A stretch of DNA of 54,287 nt from Anaerolineaceae bacterium UBA4775 (GTDB lineage Bacteria; Chloroflexota; Anaerolineae; Anaerolineales; Anaerolineaceae): positions 1 to 54,287 of the forward strand of contig DHHJ01000008.1 in assembly GCA_002403205.1 (NCBI GenBank). The letters are read 5' to 3'. The translations under genes and the position numbers were made by a program. Numbering within the stretch: position 1 is the stretch's first letter; every line of letters starts with the position of its first letter. Shown piece by piece: positions 1 through 8,904 of this stretch. A model generated the notes under the pieces. That model did no database searches. It worked only from the letters and a program-made list of their open reading frames with translations, and was not told the origin of the DNA.

Positions 1-10
1 CACTGTGTTG

Positions 11-36
11 TGTCGCTGGTGAGGATACCAGCGACA
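11..36. repeat. Short palindrome, copy 1
   Basis: Perfect 10-bp arms (TGTCGCTGGT and ACCAGCGACA) surround a GAGGAT loop. An almost identical copy lies at 156-179, and related palindromes with a GGTC/GACC core occur at 63-80, 9983-10004, 13651-13664, 13687-13710 and 13857-13884. No T-run follows, so it is not an obvious terminator. It looks like a small dispersed palindromic repeat. Confidence 0.7.
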
Positions 37-62
37 TCATAAAGTTAATTAATTTTGATCGC

Positions 63-80
63 CCCGGTCTCCTGACCGGG
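63..80. repeat. Short palindrome CCCGGTC-TCCT-GACCGGG
   Basis: Seven-base arms separated by TCCT. The core GGTCTCCTGACC is close to the GGTCTCCAGACC cores found near 13.7-13.9 kb, so it probably belongs to the same family of dispersed intergenic palindromes. Confidence 0.55.
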
Positions 81-155
81 CGCAACATTATGACCTCCCA
101 TTCCACTAATCCCCAGATCTTCTACACCCCACTCATTCGCCCATCACCACCATAG

Positions 156-179
156 GTCGCTGGTGAGGATACCAGCGAC
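156..179. repeat. Short palindrome, copy 2
   Basis: Nine-base arms GTCGCTGGT/ACCAGCGAC around the same GAGGAT loop as the element at 11-36, with the same trailing ATCA. The two copies are 144 bp apart in a 366-bp stretch without a gene. Confidence 0.7.
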
Positions 180-291
180 ATCAACGGGTGATTCTCTCTG
201 TTTGCCCAAATCTCACAACCGTTCGCTCCTGATCGGGCCATCCGATTTGACCCGGGTTACGGCCTCATGCATGGTGAGGTTGGATTTGTTT

Positions 292-297
292 TATAAT
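292..297 (+). promoter_or_regulatory. Possible -10 box of the YraQ-type permease gene
   Basis: A consensus TATAAT lies 69 bp before the ATG at 367. I see no convincing -35 hexamer at the right distance, so the assignment is tentative. The rest of 1-366 holds only the palindromes listed separately. Confidence 0.3.
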
Positions 298-366
298 TGA
301 AGCACAAGCTCACCCGGATTTCCAAAACGGAAAAGATCAATGTTCAACCCCAAAAGGAGATCAGCT

Positions 367-861
367 ATGAATACGCCTGCCTTTATCCTGGCCGGGATCG
401 CATCCGGCTTGTTGATTTATGCGCTCATTCGCGGGGAAGGTCTGGCCCTAGCCGGGATCAAAATGGCAGGCATCACGGTGTGGAATAACCTGTTCTTAAT
501 GGTCATGGGCTTTTTGATCGCCGGGCTGATGCAGGTCCTGCTGCCCAAAGACCTGATCGCCACCTGGCTGGGGGATAAAGCCGGGGTCAAAGCGGTTTTC
601 ATCGGCTGCCTAACCGGCGGGATCATCCCGGGTTCACCTTACGTGGTTTTCCCGATCGTGGCCTCCTTATACAAAGCCGGTGCGGGGCTGGGCGCCATGA
701 TCGGTTTTGTGACCGCCTGGTCCTTGTGGTCGCTTTCGCGCCTGCCGGTTGAAATGGCCCTGATCAGCCCCAGGGCAGCCCTGATCCGGTATGCCATCAC
801 CTTCATCGTCCCACCCGCAGCCGGGCTGCTAGCCCACACCCTGGGAAAATTTCTGCTCTAA
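367..861 (+). CDS. YraQ/DUF318-type permease, single-half form
   Basis: A 164-residue, almost wholly hydrophobic protein with about four to five predicted membrane segments. The stretch around residues 45-85 (LLPKDLIATWLGDK followed by a Gly-rich GGIIPGSPYVVFP loop) resembles the permease family that includes YraQ and ArsP-like proteins. Canonical members have two such halves and about 300 residues; this one has one half, as is common in small homologues, so it presumably dimerises. Substrate unknown. The ATG at 367 is chosen because AAAGGAGA stands just upstream; an upstream in-frame ATG at 340 would bury that ribosome-binding site inside the gene. It stands alone and converges with the ornithine operon. 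Confidence 0.6.
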   Translation: MNTPAFILAGIASGLLIYALIRGEGLALAGIKMAGITVWNNLFLMVMGFLIAGLMQVLLPKDLIATWLGDKAGVKAVFIGCLTGGIIPGSPYVVFPIVASLYKAGAGLGAMIGFVTAWSLWSLSRLPVEMALISPRAALIRYAITFIVPPAAGLLAHTLGKFLL

Positions 862-917
862 TGCTTTATTAGAACGATCCACAACCCCCAACCATCCGTT
901 AAGATGTACTCAGCCGC

Positions 918-2039
918 TCACCCCACGTACACACGGGTGACTCGGGGGTTGATCTGGCAGGTCACCTCATAGGTGATCGTGTTGAGCTTTTGCGCCCACT
1001 CGTCACAGGTGATCTCTTCCTCGCCGCTCCTCCCCATCAGGACGACTTCGTCACCCACCTGAACATCCGTCTCAGGCCCCAGGTCAACCATGCTCTGGTC
1101 CATGCACACCCGCCCCACGATGGGATACGACCGCCCGTTGATCAGCACCCTGCCCCGGTTTGAAAACAACCGGTTGAACCCATCCGCATAGCCCGCAGGG
1201 ATGGTGGCAATCCAGGTATCCTGTGGGGCAAGCCAGGTGCGCCCATAGCTGATGCTGGTCCCGGCAGTGACTTTTTTGATGAAGGACACCCGCGTATTAA
1301 AACTTAGCGCAGGCTTTAGGGGGAGCGTGCGCGGCGTTTGCGGGTCAGGGTAATAGCCATACACCATGATGCCTGGCCTGACCATGTCGAGCCAGCCTGG
1401 CTCATGCCCGAGCACCGCGCCGGAATTGGCGCAGTGCACCAGCGCCACTTTGCGGCCGATCGCGCCATGAATGTCCCCAACTACATCTTTAAAACGTTGA
1501 ATTTGTGCCCGGGTATAGTCAGGGTCAGGCCCATCACTGACTGGCAGGTGGGTGAAAATCCCTTCCAATACCAGGTTTGGGCAGTGATCCTCGATGAACG
1601 CTGCCATACCCGGCGCTTCCTTAATCGGCACGCCAATCCGGCCCATGCCGGTCTCCACCTTCAGGTGCACACGCAGGGTCCCATTTTCAGCGGCGCACAC
1701 TGCCTGCAGGGCTTTGATATTGGCCGGGTCACACACGGCCAGGGTCAGGTCGTTGTGCAGGGCCGCAGGCATCTCGGCTTCAAACGCTGGCGAGAACTTC
1801 AAGATGGGCAGCCTGACGCCTGTCTGCCGGATCTCGATCCCTTCCGGCACCGTGGCCACACCCAGCCAATCCACACCGGACGATGCCGCCAGGCGCGAAA
1901 TCTCCTGGGCGCCATGCCCATAAGCATTGGCTTTGACTGCGATCAAGATCTTGCGCTGGTCACCAACAGCCTGGCGGATGCCCTCAAGATTAAACCGAAT
2001 TGCATCGCGATCCACACGTACATGGGTCTGGTAAAGCAT
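918..2039 (-). CDS. alr: Alanine racemase
   Basis: PLP-dependent fold-type III racemase interconverting L- and D-alanine, 373 residues, the usual length. The PLP lysine is K36 in VKANAYGHG, and the second catalytic base is Y265 in SYGRTW. The C-terminal beta domain carries GRVCMDQSMVD. It is the last gene of the ornithine operon, 7 bp after orr. The pathway's thiolase releases D-alanine, so this enzyme may act catabolically, turning D-Ala into L-Ala, besides or instead of supplying D-Ala for peptidoglycan. The ribosome-binding site is weak (AAGGA about 12 bases before ATG), which suggests coupling to orr. Family assignment is firm; the catabolic role is inferred from position. Confidence 0.93.
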   Translation of the reverse strand: MLYQTHVRVDRDAIRFNLEGIRQAVGDQRKILIAVKANAYGHGAQEISRLAASSGVDWLGVATVPEGIEIRQTGVRLPILKFSPAFEAEMPAALHNDLTLAVCDPANIKALQAVCAAENGTLRVHLKVETGMGRIGVPIKEAPGMAAFIEDHCPNLVLEGIFTHLPVSDGPDPDYTRAQIQRFKDVVGDIHGAIGRKVALVHCANSGAVLGHEPGWLDMVRPGIMVYGYYPDPQTPRTLPLKPALSFNTRVSFIKKVTAGTSISYGRTWLAPQDTWIATIPAGYADGFNRLFSNRGRVLINGRSYPIVGRVCMDQSMVDLGPETDVQVGDEVVLMGRSGEEEITCDEWAQKLNTITYEVTCQINPRVTRVYVG

Positions 2040-2046
2040 AGGGTAA

Positions 2047-3129
2047 TTATAATCCTTTGATGACTACTTTCTGCACATAGGGCGAGGTTGATGCAGCCAA
2101 TAGCGCACTGTAGTTTGGCCAAAAGGCGACCTCGTCGCCCAGGCTGAGGGTTTGGTGTGCATCACTGACATCGAGCACGAGATGGTCGCTGCTGCCGCCC
2201 AGCACGATCACCCCCGCATCTTCAGGCGTCAGCCCGTCAATATCCACATCCTGCCGCCCCAGGTTGAGCAGTGCACGCTGGCGCACACCCCGATCCACAA
2301 ATTCAACCTGACCGCCAAACGCGTCCTGCCCGCGCGTGCCAATCGGTATGGAAGGCTTGCGCGCAATCTCGATCACTTCACCGACCACCCTTAACCCGTC
2401 CTGGCGTGTCCCCGCCAGCGGCGTGCGGTCCAGCACGTTCCGCCCCAGGATAATCGCCTCTCCGATGCGGAAATGGTTGATTTCCTGGGGCATACCGCCT
2501 TCCATCAGCAGGGGCATGTTGGCACTGTTCCCCCCTGAAAGCATGTCAAGGGGCAGCCCGGTTGCCTCCCGGCAGGCCGCACGGATATCGATTAACACCT
2601 GCATGGTCTCCGTTGTGGGTATCACCCCGCCATAACAGGCCAAATTGATCCCCAGGCCAACAATCTCGATGTGCGGCAGCTGGGCGGCGTCTCTGACCAA
2701 TCCAACCACCCGGTCGGGCCAAACGCCTTCACGCAAATCACCCAAGTCCACCATGATGATGGCCTTGTGAGGTTTACTGAGCTTGCCCGCTGCTGCTGAG
2801 AGGGCTTGCAGCGTTTCCAGCGATGAATTGAGCGAATAATCCGCATAACGCACCACCCTTTCAGCATCACCCAGGGCGGGCAGCCTGAGCAATAAACGCG
2901 GCACATCAGGGTATGCTTCAGCGATCAAGGCCAGGTTTTCCAGGCGGGAGTCTGCCAGCATGTCCGCACCGCCCTCCACAAAGGTCCTCAGCAGCGCGGG
3001 ATGGGCGCCCATCACCTTGGAGACGCAGGCCACCTGTGCCCCGTGGGCATGGCAAAGGTCAAGAATAACTCTGGCGTTTTCAGCGATTCGATCGGGGTAA
3101 ATTTCAAGACGGGGGGTGTGTGGATCCAT
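2047..3129 (-). CDS. orr: Ornithine racemase (fold-type III PLP enzyme)
   Basis: A 360-residue protein with an N-terminal alanine-racemase-like barrel. The putative PLP lysine is K38 in VACVSKVMG, and a Gly-rich phosphate-binding segment reads LSGGNSANMP. It lacks the alanine-racemase C-terminal signature and matches the group of amino-acid racemases that includes clostridial ornithine racemase, which makes D-ornithine from L-ornithine for the aminomutase. The start has a good AAAAGGTGATG ribosome-binding site and lies 3 bp after the MutL-like gene. Its place between the aminomutase accessory gene and alr, in an operon containing all later ornithine steps, is the main support for the ornithine assignment; the fold alone would also fit other racemases. 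Confidence 0.85.
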   Translation of the reverse strand: MDPHTPRLEIYPDRIAENARVILDLCHAHGAQVACVSKVMGAHPALLRTFVEGGADMLADSRLENLALIAEAYPDVPRLLLRLPALGDAERVVRYADYSLNSSLETLQALSAAAGKLSKPHKAIIMVDLGDLREGVWPDRVVGLVRDAAQLPHIEIVGLGINLACYGGVIPTTETMQVLIDIRAACREATGLPLDMLSGGNSANMPLLMEGGMPQEINHFRIGEAIILGRNVLDRTPLAGTRQDGLRVVGEVIEIARKPSIPIGTRGQDAFGGQVEFVDRGVRQRALLNLGRQDVDIDGLTPEDAGVIVLGGSSDHLVLDVSDAHQTLSLGDEVAFWPNYSALLAASTSPYVQKVVIKGL

Positions 3130-3132
3130 ACA

Positions 3133-4497
3133 TCACCTTTTGATTATCATCTCACTGCGTTCGATCCAGTGCTTAAAAGTGTTTTTCACCGCTTCGGGGT
3201 AGGTCTCAGCCAGGGTGCCAAAGGCAGAAAAGAGGTAATCCCGATCCATTAAAATGGTGGCATCAGGCTTTGGGAACAAATATTTCCCCGGCCCGGTGCA
3301 GACCGATCGCAGGATCACCTCCCCGCCAGGAATGCGGGTGAGTGCGCCCCCCGTCCCGATCACCCAGCGGACTGCCGTGAGGTCCTTGCCTTTTACCACC
3401 TGGCGTTTGCCCGTCGGTGTGTACACATCCATGATCACCCCGGCGTGGCGCCGAATAGCCGTTTCCACCGCCTGTGTGCACAGCCAGCGGGTGAGTTCTA
3501 TTTCCTGTGCAGACTCTGGCATCGCCTTGAGATTGTCTATGCGAAAATCAAATTCAGACTCATCCACCTGGTCGATGATATTTCGGGCGTTCACAAACAC
3601 GCCCAGGTCACCTTCCACGGTGCGCTTGGCGCGCGGTTCCGGTTCGGTCATGCGCTCGGCCCATTCCCTGCTGCCATCGCTGACGCTGTGCACGTCCGTT
3701 GTGGCGCCGCCCACGTCAAACACCAGGCAGTCGCCCAGGTCTTCAGCAAACAGCTCCGCCGCCCGCAGCACAGCACCCGGTGTTGGTAAGATCGGGTGGT
3801 CGGTCAGCTCGCCCAGGCGGTTCATGCCTGGGGCGTGAATGATATGCCGGTTAAACACCTCCTGGATCAAGCGTCGGACGGGTTCAATATTGAGCACATC
3901 CACATCCGGGAAGACGTTGTCCGCGAGCAGGGTTTCAATTCCCGCCTGCTGGAATATCTCCAGAATTGGCTTGCGGATGACGGCATTCCCGGCATACACC
4001 ACGGGGATCTTCAGCCCAAGTGAAGCCAGGCTGCGGGCGTTGTTTAAAACGATCGCCTTTTCACCGTAATCAACACCCCCCGCCAGCAGGATAATGTTCG
4101 GCCGCACCTCCCTGACCGCGTCCAGGTCATAATCATCAAGACGCCCCACGGTGACCAGTTTTACGATCGCGCCAGCACCGAGGGCTGCCTCACGGGCTGC
4201 CCTGGCGGTCATGCTGTGCGTCAGCCCGTGGACGGTCATGCGCAATCCACCTGCGGCTGAGCTGTTGACAAACATCTGCACCTCATCCAGATTCCGGCCC
4301 AGGCTGGCCCGCAGATCGGCCATCACCCGGTCTACGCCAAGGCCGACATCGCCCTCAGCGACTGTTGTGGGAGCAAAAGCCTGGGCAAGATGCTCAAAAA
4401 TGCCCTCAGGCAGGGTGCGGAACAGGTTAGCCTTGGTGATGGTCGAACCAATTTCAATCGTCAGGATTTCTCGCTTCACATGTCCTCTAAAGCTCAC
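3133..4497 (-). CDS. MutL/GlmL-family protein (ASKHA ATPase, mutase accessory)
   Basis: A 454-residue protein of the glutamate mutase MutL family, related to actin/Hsp70-type ATPases. The N-terminal nucleotide-binding segment reads IEIGSTITKANLF and the second phosphate motif is FDVGGATTDVHS. Such genes accompany B12-dependent mutases, and the family is thought to help reactivate or maintain them; this is not the mismatch-repair MutL. It overlaps the oraE stop by 11 bp if translation begins at the GTG at 4497. An alternative GTG at 4479 starts MKREILTIEIG and fits the family better, but AGAGGA is then only 3 bases away. The link to OraE is inferred from position. Confidence 0.88.
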   Translation of the reverse strand: MSFRGHVKREILTIEIGSTITKANLFRTLPEGIFEHLAQAFAPTTVAEGDVGLGVDRVMADLRASLGRNLDEVQMFVNSSAAGGLRMTVHGLTHSMTARAAREAALGAGAIVKLVTVGRLDDYDLDAVREVRPNIILLAGGVDYGEKAIVLNNARSLASLGLKIPVVYAGNAVIRKPILEIFQQAGIETLLADNVFPDVDVLNIEPVRRLIQEVFNRHIIHAPGMNRLGELTDHPILPTPGAVLRAAELFAEDLGDCLVFDVGGATTDVHSVSDGSREWAERMTEPEPRAKRTVEGDLGVFVNARNIIDQVDESEFDFRIDNLKAMPESAQEIELTRWLCTQAVETAIRRHAGVIMDVYTPTGKRQVVKGKDLTAVRWVIGTGGALTRIPGGEVILRSVCTGPGKYLFPKPDATILMDRDYLFSAFGTLAETYPEAVKNTFKHWIERSEMIIKR

Positions 4498-6697
4498 CGC
4501 GCTGTTTCAACGTTTTGACCATCGCATCGACCACATCGATGCCCTTGGTGCCGCGCCCGAAAGTGGCGTCGAGCCCGGTCTCCTCAGCCATGTCCGGTGT
4601 CACCTGGGTGCCGCCCGCGATCAGGATCACCCGGTTACGAATACCTTTTTCCTGGCACAGTTCGGCCAGCTTTTTCATCTGCTGGCGGTGGATGTCGTTG
4701 TGGCTGATGATCGTCGAGATCAGGATCGCATGCGCACCCGTTTCGATGGCGGCGTCAATCAGCTTGCTGACCGGCACAGAAGTGCCCAAATAATGATATT
4801 TGACGCCGTATTTTTCGATCCCGCCGTGTTTGATGTCCAGGATCTCGCGCAGGCCAACGCTGTGTTCGTCCTCACCGACCGTACCGGCAACGACTTTCAA
4901 GCCGGTCTGTTTGACCGCTGCCCTCAGCTCGTCCTCAGGCAGCAGTTCGACTTTTTCCGGGATCTTAAGCGTATCACGCTCGATATCGAATGTCACCCGG
5001 CCTTTCACTTCGAGAAAACAGCCTTCTGCCGGGTGCAGGACCATCAGGTTGATCACCTGGGGGTCTTCCAGCCCCATCCGCCGGGCAATTTCCACCCCGG
5101 CTTCGCGGGCATAGGGCTCACTCTCCGGGACCATCAACTGCAGCAGAACCATGCCGTCACCTGCCCACTCCACCTCGGGGCGGATCAGATCCCCTTTGCG
5201 GTAGGGATAGGTCTCCTCCAATCGCCGATCAGCAGAATCCTCCGGGTCCAGCTCGTCGATGTACACGATCTTCTCAGGGTGGCACAGTGTACAGCCGCCA
5301 ATCGGATCGCAGGGTTTATCCAGGCCGTCGGGCAAGTGATTATTGCCGAAATGTGCACACACCGGGGCCAAATAATCGGGGTCGCGAGCCACGATCGAGT
5401 CAGCGGCCACGCCACCTGCCCCATCCCGGGCGATACCGTCCCCGCTGCGTTCGGGGTATTGGGCTGAATCCACAAAGAAGCCCTGCTCCACAGCGGCAAA
5501 ATACCCGCCCACCTCAAGGATTTCCTCCAAAAAGCCCACCGCGCGTTCTTTGATATCACGCGCCATCTCTCCCAGCGGACCGTCCATCTTCAAACTGAGC
5601 AGATCCTTGATCCCATCCAGGGCAGACCAGGTTTGCTTGACCGTTTGCACGCCGCGGATATTGTTGTAATGCCAGGGGACATTGCGCCCCTCATCGGGTG
5701 TGATGGTACTTTGGATATCTGCACTCGTCAGCATCGAGATCAGCGTGTCAATCGTATGGGTGCGGATGGCTTCTTCAATGTCGGATTCAATGTAGCGCGT
5801 GTTCTGCTGGGCGCGCATTTTAAAATCGGAGAAAAAATCACGCAGGGCAACTGCATAAGGCAGGTCGTACCATAGTTTGGGGGCTGGCGGGGCATTGGGG
5901 GGCACCGTTGAGAGGCCGATCATCTCCTTAGGCATACCCGACGCGATCGAAAATGCGCAATTGATGCCATGCTGCACCAGCAGCTCCGGCATCACCAGCC
6001 ACCCCGCCTTGGCGGTGGCGTTGGCGTTGTGCGCACCATCAATCTGGAAGATCTCCCCTGCCGTCATGATGAACTTGGCCTCTGCCGCGTCCACAAACGA
6101 GCGGTACATGTTGATGTTGCGGTAGAGCACGTTGTACTGCGGGTCCTGGTGGGCGCCGTTCACACCTTCTTCAGCGAACAGCACGGCCACTTCAGGCCCG
6201 GCCACGCCCGACACATAACTGTGAAAATTGATCGGGCGGCCAACCTCATCCTCGATCAGGTCGCAGGCTTTCCGGCTGGCACGCAGCTGCTTGCGGGTGA
6301 TCGGCACGCCGCCGACCCCTTCGGGCGTGCCCTCCATCAACCCATCAATGTGGCTCTGACCGGTAGTACGGATCACCATCAGGTGATCAGCACCGTGCCA
6401 GGCCGCCATGCGCATCCGCCGCAGGTCATCCTCGAAACGGCCGGAGGCAATTTCCGTCGTCACCACGCATTCCGGTTGCGGGTCGATGTGGTCAAAATAC
6501 TTTGAAGCCGGCAGGCCGATGCTGTGATTAAGGGGTGCCGACATATTGCGGAAGTGAAACGGGCCCATATCGATGCCCTCTTCCATCACTTTGCGCCAGA
6601 CCCACCCTTTGCGAATCGGCCGATAGTTTTCCAAATCCTCCAGGATCGCTTCGATATCCATTTTCTTGTTCAGGTCAAGGGCTGCATGGGTGGTCAT
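4487..6697 (-). CDS. oraE: D-ornithine 4,5-aminomutase, large subunit
   Basis: Adenosylcobalamin- and PLP-dependent mutase that moves the terminal amino group of D-ornithine to give (2R,4S)-2,4-diaminopentanoate. At 736 residues it is close to the clostridial OraE. A TIM-barrel-type region is followed by a C-terminal cobalamin-binding Rossmann domain with the DxHxxG motif (DEHSVG, D610-H612) and the later Ser/Gly segments ILISTIIS and ILIAGGTQ. A lysine in VPVSKLIDAA (about K645) is the probable PLP ligand by comparison with the family. The ATG overlaps the oraS stop by 4 bp (ATGA), with GAGGAGG inside oraS, so the two subunits are translationally coupled. Confidence 0.95.
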   Translation of the reverse strand: MTTHAALDLNKKMDIEAILEDLENYRPIRKGWVWRKVMEEGIDMGPFHFRNMSAPLNHSIGLPASKYFDHIDPQPECVVTTEIASGRFEDDLRRMRMAAWHGADHLMVIRTTGQSHIDGLMEGTPEGVGGVPITRKQLRASRKACDLIEDEVGRPINFHSYVSGVAGPEVAVLFAEEGVNGAHQDPQYNVLYRNINMYRSFVDAAEAKFIMTAGEIFQIDGAHNANATAKAGWLVMPELLVQHGINCAFSIASGMPKEMIGLSTVPPNAPPAPKLWYDLPYAVALRDFFSDFKMRAQQNTRYIESDIEEAIRTHTIDTLISMLTSADIQSTITPDEGRNVPWHYNNIRGVQTVKQTWSALDGIKDLLSLKMDGPLGEMARDIKERAVGFLEEILEVGGYFAAVEQGFFVDSAQYPERSGDGIARDGAGGVAADSIVARDPDYLAPVCAHFGNNHLPDGLDKPCDPIGGCTLCHPEKIVYIDELDPEDSADRRLEETYPYRKGDLIRPEVEWAGDGMVLLQLMVPESEPYAREAGVEIARRMGLEDPQVINLMVLHPAEGCFLEVKGRVTFDIERDTLKIPEKVELLPEDELRAAVKQTGLKVVAGTVGEDEHSVGLREILDIKHGGIEKYGVKYHYLGTSVPVSKLIDAAIETGAHAILISTIISHNDIHRQQMKKLAELCQEKGIRNRVILIAGGTQVTPDMAEETGLDATFGRGTKGIDVVDAMVKTLKQRGEL

Positions 6698-7059
6698 TGC
6701 ACCACCTCCTCAAAAAGCCCCTCCAAAACATCCTTATCCTCCAGGATGGCTTTAGCAGCCGCCCTGACATCATAGCCATGCTTTTCAGCCAGGCGCAGCA
6801 GGACGTGCCCTGCTCCCTTGCCCAGCAAGCCGGCCTGGTGCACCCGGTCGACCACACCATGGGCGGTCAGACTATCAATTCCCATGCGCAGCAAAACCGA
6901 CCGCTCAATCGAAGGGGATGTGTGCGTGCGGGCCAGGTCCACGATCGGGGCGACGATCTGGTCGCACAGGTCCCAAAAGTGGGTTTTGAGGTCTTCATCC
7001 GACATATGTTGATATGTTTTCCGGCGTTCTTCAAACCGGGCAATGCGGTCATCCGACAT
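6694..7059 (-). CDS. oraS: D-ornithine 4,5-aminomutase, small subunit
   Basis: A 121-residue protein, the length of known OraS, beginning with a basic, acidic-rich helix (RIARFEERRKTYQHM). It forms the complex with OraE that is needed for activity. Start has AAAGGAGAG a few bases before the ATG. Its stop overlaps the oraE start by 4 bp. A 117-bp gap separates it from ortB upstream, the only sizeable gap inside the operon. Identification rests on length, the N-terminal pattern and the tight pairing with oraE. Confidence 0.92.
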   Translation of the reverse strand: MSDDRIARFEERRKTYQHMSDEDLKTHFWDLCDQIVAPIVDLARTHTSPSIERSVLLRMGIDSLTAHGVVDRVHQAGLLGKGAGHVLLRLAEKHGYDVRAAAKAILEDKDVLEGLFEEVVQ

Positions 7060-7101
7060 TAATTTCTCTCCTTTTTCATCGCTTTTACTTTGTTACCCAG
7101 T

Positions 7102-7156
7102 CCAGGCATCAATAATGGTGAGTGCATTGATGGCCATCGCAACACAATCTGCCTGG
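7102..7156. other. Imperfect stem-loop in the ortB-oraS gap
   Basis: Within the 117-bp gap, CCAGGC (7102-7107) can pair with GCCTGG (7151-7156), and CATCAAT (7107-7113) with ATTGATG (7126-7132). There is no T-run, so it is not a clear terminator. It may be an mRNA processing or stabilising element between the thiolase and aminomutase genes. Low confidence without conservation data. Confidence 0.3.
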
Positions 7157-7176
7157 GTGTGATTGTTATGTCATTT

Positions 7177-8595
7177 TCAGTTTTCGACCAGGCTCATATC
7201 AGCCAGATGATCAATGATCCACTGCTCATCCACCTTTAAATCTTCCGCCAAGAACCTGAAATCCACATCCCTCCATTGGTCCGGATGATAGATTTTCGCG
7301 GCATTTTTCAGGTACGAGGTCCGCAAACGGTCAAGATCCTGAACTCTGCCGCGCACTTGTTCGAGCCTTTCAGGGATGACGATCGATTCCCCCGGCACAC
7401 TCTCTGCGGGGTGACCCCGCCTGACCTCGATCCCGTTCTCACGGGCAAAACTGAGCTGGGCGTTGTGATGTTTGCCCGCACCGGTATACTCCGTCTCCTG
7501 GACGACCACCACCTGGTCCTGATCCATTTCCTTGGCCAGGGTGATGGCCGCCGTCAGGCTGGTGTTGCCTGCCGGGCCGCGCTCCAGCCCTTCAATTTTG
7601 GTGAGCAGTTCCGTCACATAGAACACTTCGCCCTGGGTCACGAGCTGGTATTCATCCATGTACCGCAGGGCACGCGCGGCGTTGCGGGGCACATCCACCC
7701 GGTCTGGCCAGGTGGCAAAAGGAATGCCAAAGCCTGTGTGGCCGGTGGTGAAGGATTTGCGGTTAAAGTCGCGGTCTGAGGCCATATGCAAGCCGCTCAA
7801 GTCCACAGAACAGGCCACAATCCGGGTGCGGTCACAGCCGGCGGCCAGCAAACCGCGCGCCGTGCCCGACAGATTCCCGCCGCCTGCATGGGTGATCACC
7901 ACGGCATCGGGGTCCCTGCCGTAATCGGCACGCACCTGGTGGGCAATCTCAAGGCCAAGGCTCTCCACACCGCGAATGCCAAACGGGGTGTACAGGCTGG
8001 CGTTGAAAAACCCGGTCTCCTCCAGGGTGCGTAACAGCAAATAGAACAATTCCGGACCCACCGACAGTTTAAGCACTTCAGCGCCGTATGCTTCGCATTT
8101 GCGGCCTTTTTCAATGATCTCCGGCTGGCCGACACCCCGGCTGTCAAATACCTCCTGGATGATGATCGCCTTCAGCCCTCGTTGTGCGGCCTGCGAGGCA
8201 ACGGCCGCGCCATAATTGCCGCTCGTGGCGGCAATCAGCCCCTCGTAGCCCTTTTTGGCCGCCTCGTAAGCGCTGATCGAGGCCCGGCGCGCCTTAAAAC
8301 TCCCCGATGCGTTAGCTGCCTCGTCCTTCAGCAGGATCCGGGCGCCTTTACCTGGAGGAGAGATGCGCCGCACGGCCTGGGTCAGGTTGTGCAGCTCAAA
8401 CAAGGGCGTGCTGCCCACCTTGGTTTCGCGCTGGATGCGAGCTACCTCCTCATGGGAGTAGCCCGTCTCCGCCATCATGCCCTCATAATCGAAGGCGATC
8501 GGGGTTTGAATGAAGTCGTCATAATCCATCCCCAGGGAAGCCTTCATGATCTCGTTTTTCCGGCCCATGACAGCCTGATAGGACATGTCTTTCAT
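7177..8595 (-). CDS. ortB: 2-amino-4-ketopentanoate thiolase, beta (PLP) subunit
   Basis: A 472-residue fold-type II PLP enzyme of the threonine-synthase/cysteine-synthase superfamily. The PLP lysine is K101 in NASGSFKARRAS, and the phosphate-binding loop is visible as SGNYGAAVA and later GGGNLSGTA. With OrtA it cleaves 2-amino-4-ketopentanoate with CoA to acetyl-CoA and D-alanine. Its ATG overlaps the ortA stop by 4 bp. The whole arrangement ord-ortA-ortB-oraS-oraE matches the known oxidative ornithine pathway of amino-acid-fermenting Clostridia, which makes this assignment firm. Confidence 0.93.
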   Translation of the reverse strand: MKDMSYQAVMGRKNEIMKASLGMDYDDFIQTPIAFDYEGMMAETGYSHEEVARIQRETKVGSTPLFELHNLTQAVRRISPPGKGARILLKDEAANASGSFKARRASISAYEAAKKGYEGLIAATSGNYGAAVASQAAQRGLKAIIIQEVFDSRGVGQPEIIEKGRKCEAYGAEVLKLSVGPELFYLLLRTLEETGFFNASLYTPFGIRGVESLGLEIAHQVRADYGRDPDAVVITHAGGGNLSGTARGLLAAGCDRTRIVACSVDLSGLHMASDRDFNRKSFTTGHTGFGIPFATWPDRVDVPRNAARALRYMDEYQLVTQGEVFYVTELLTKIEGLERGPAGNTSLTAAITLAKEMDQDQVVVVQETEYTGAGKHHNAQLSFARENGIEVRRGHPAESVPGESIVIPERLEQVRGRVQDLDRLRTSYLKNAAKIYHPDQWRDVDFRFLAEDLKVDEQWIIDHLADMSLVEN

Positions 8596-8876
8596 AAGTC
8601 CTCCTCCAGGCCGATGGACAGCAGCTCAGGCACGATTTTTCCAAAGCTATGCGCATAACTCGGGTTGACCGAGGTCAGCTTCCCTTCCAGTTCCCGCCCA
8701 ATCAGCGTCTTAATGCGCACGGTTTCGCCGATTTCGGCATCGTTGAGCAAAAACCCAGCCACACGCATGACATACGGCACCTGGCGGGTGTCTGCGGGCA
8801 AAGTGGGCGCACGCTGTTCCGGTGCCAGGATGATCTTTTCGATCTCGACCCAGGTTCCGGCGCTAATTTTTTCCAT
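8592..8876 (-). CDS. ortA: 2-amino-4-ketopentanoate thiolase, alpha subunit
   Basis: A 94-residue partner of OrtB with an acidic first half and a segment (GRELEGKLTSVNPSYAHSFG) typical of the small OrtA family. No catalytic motif can be read by eye; the role is known from the family and from the overlapping ortB gene. GGAGG stands 9 bases before the ATG. It lies 28 bp downstream of ord. Confidence 0.9.
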   Translation of the reverse strand: MEKISAGTWVEIEKIILAPEQRAPTLPADTRQVPYVMRVAGFLLNDAEIGETVRIKTLIGRELEGKLTSVNPSYAHSFGKIVPELLSIGLEEDL

Positions 8877-8904
8877 GCCTGATTTCCTCCGCTTTAACCA
8901 TGTG

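Noticed and set aside
1338..2060. Long plus-strand frame of 240 codons opposite alr
   Set aside because: It lies antisense to a clearly recognised alanine racemase and has no family resemblance; GC-rich DNA leaves such frames open.
3133..4497. DNA mismatch-repair MutL
   Set aside because: The protein has actin/Hsp70-like phosphate motifs and sits in a B12-mutase operon; it shares only the name with the GHKL repair protein.
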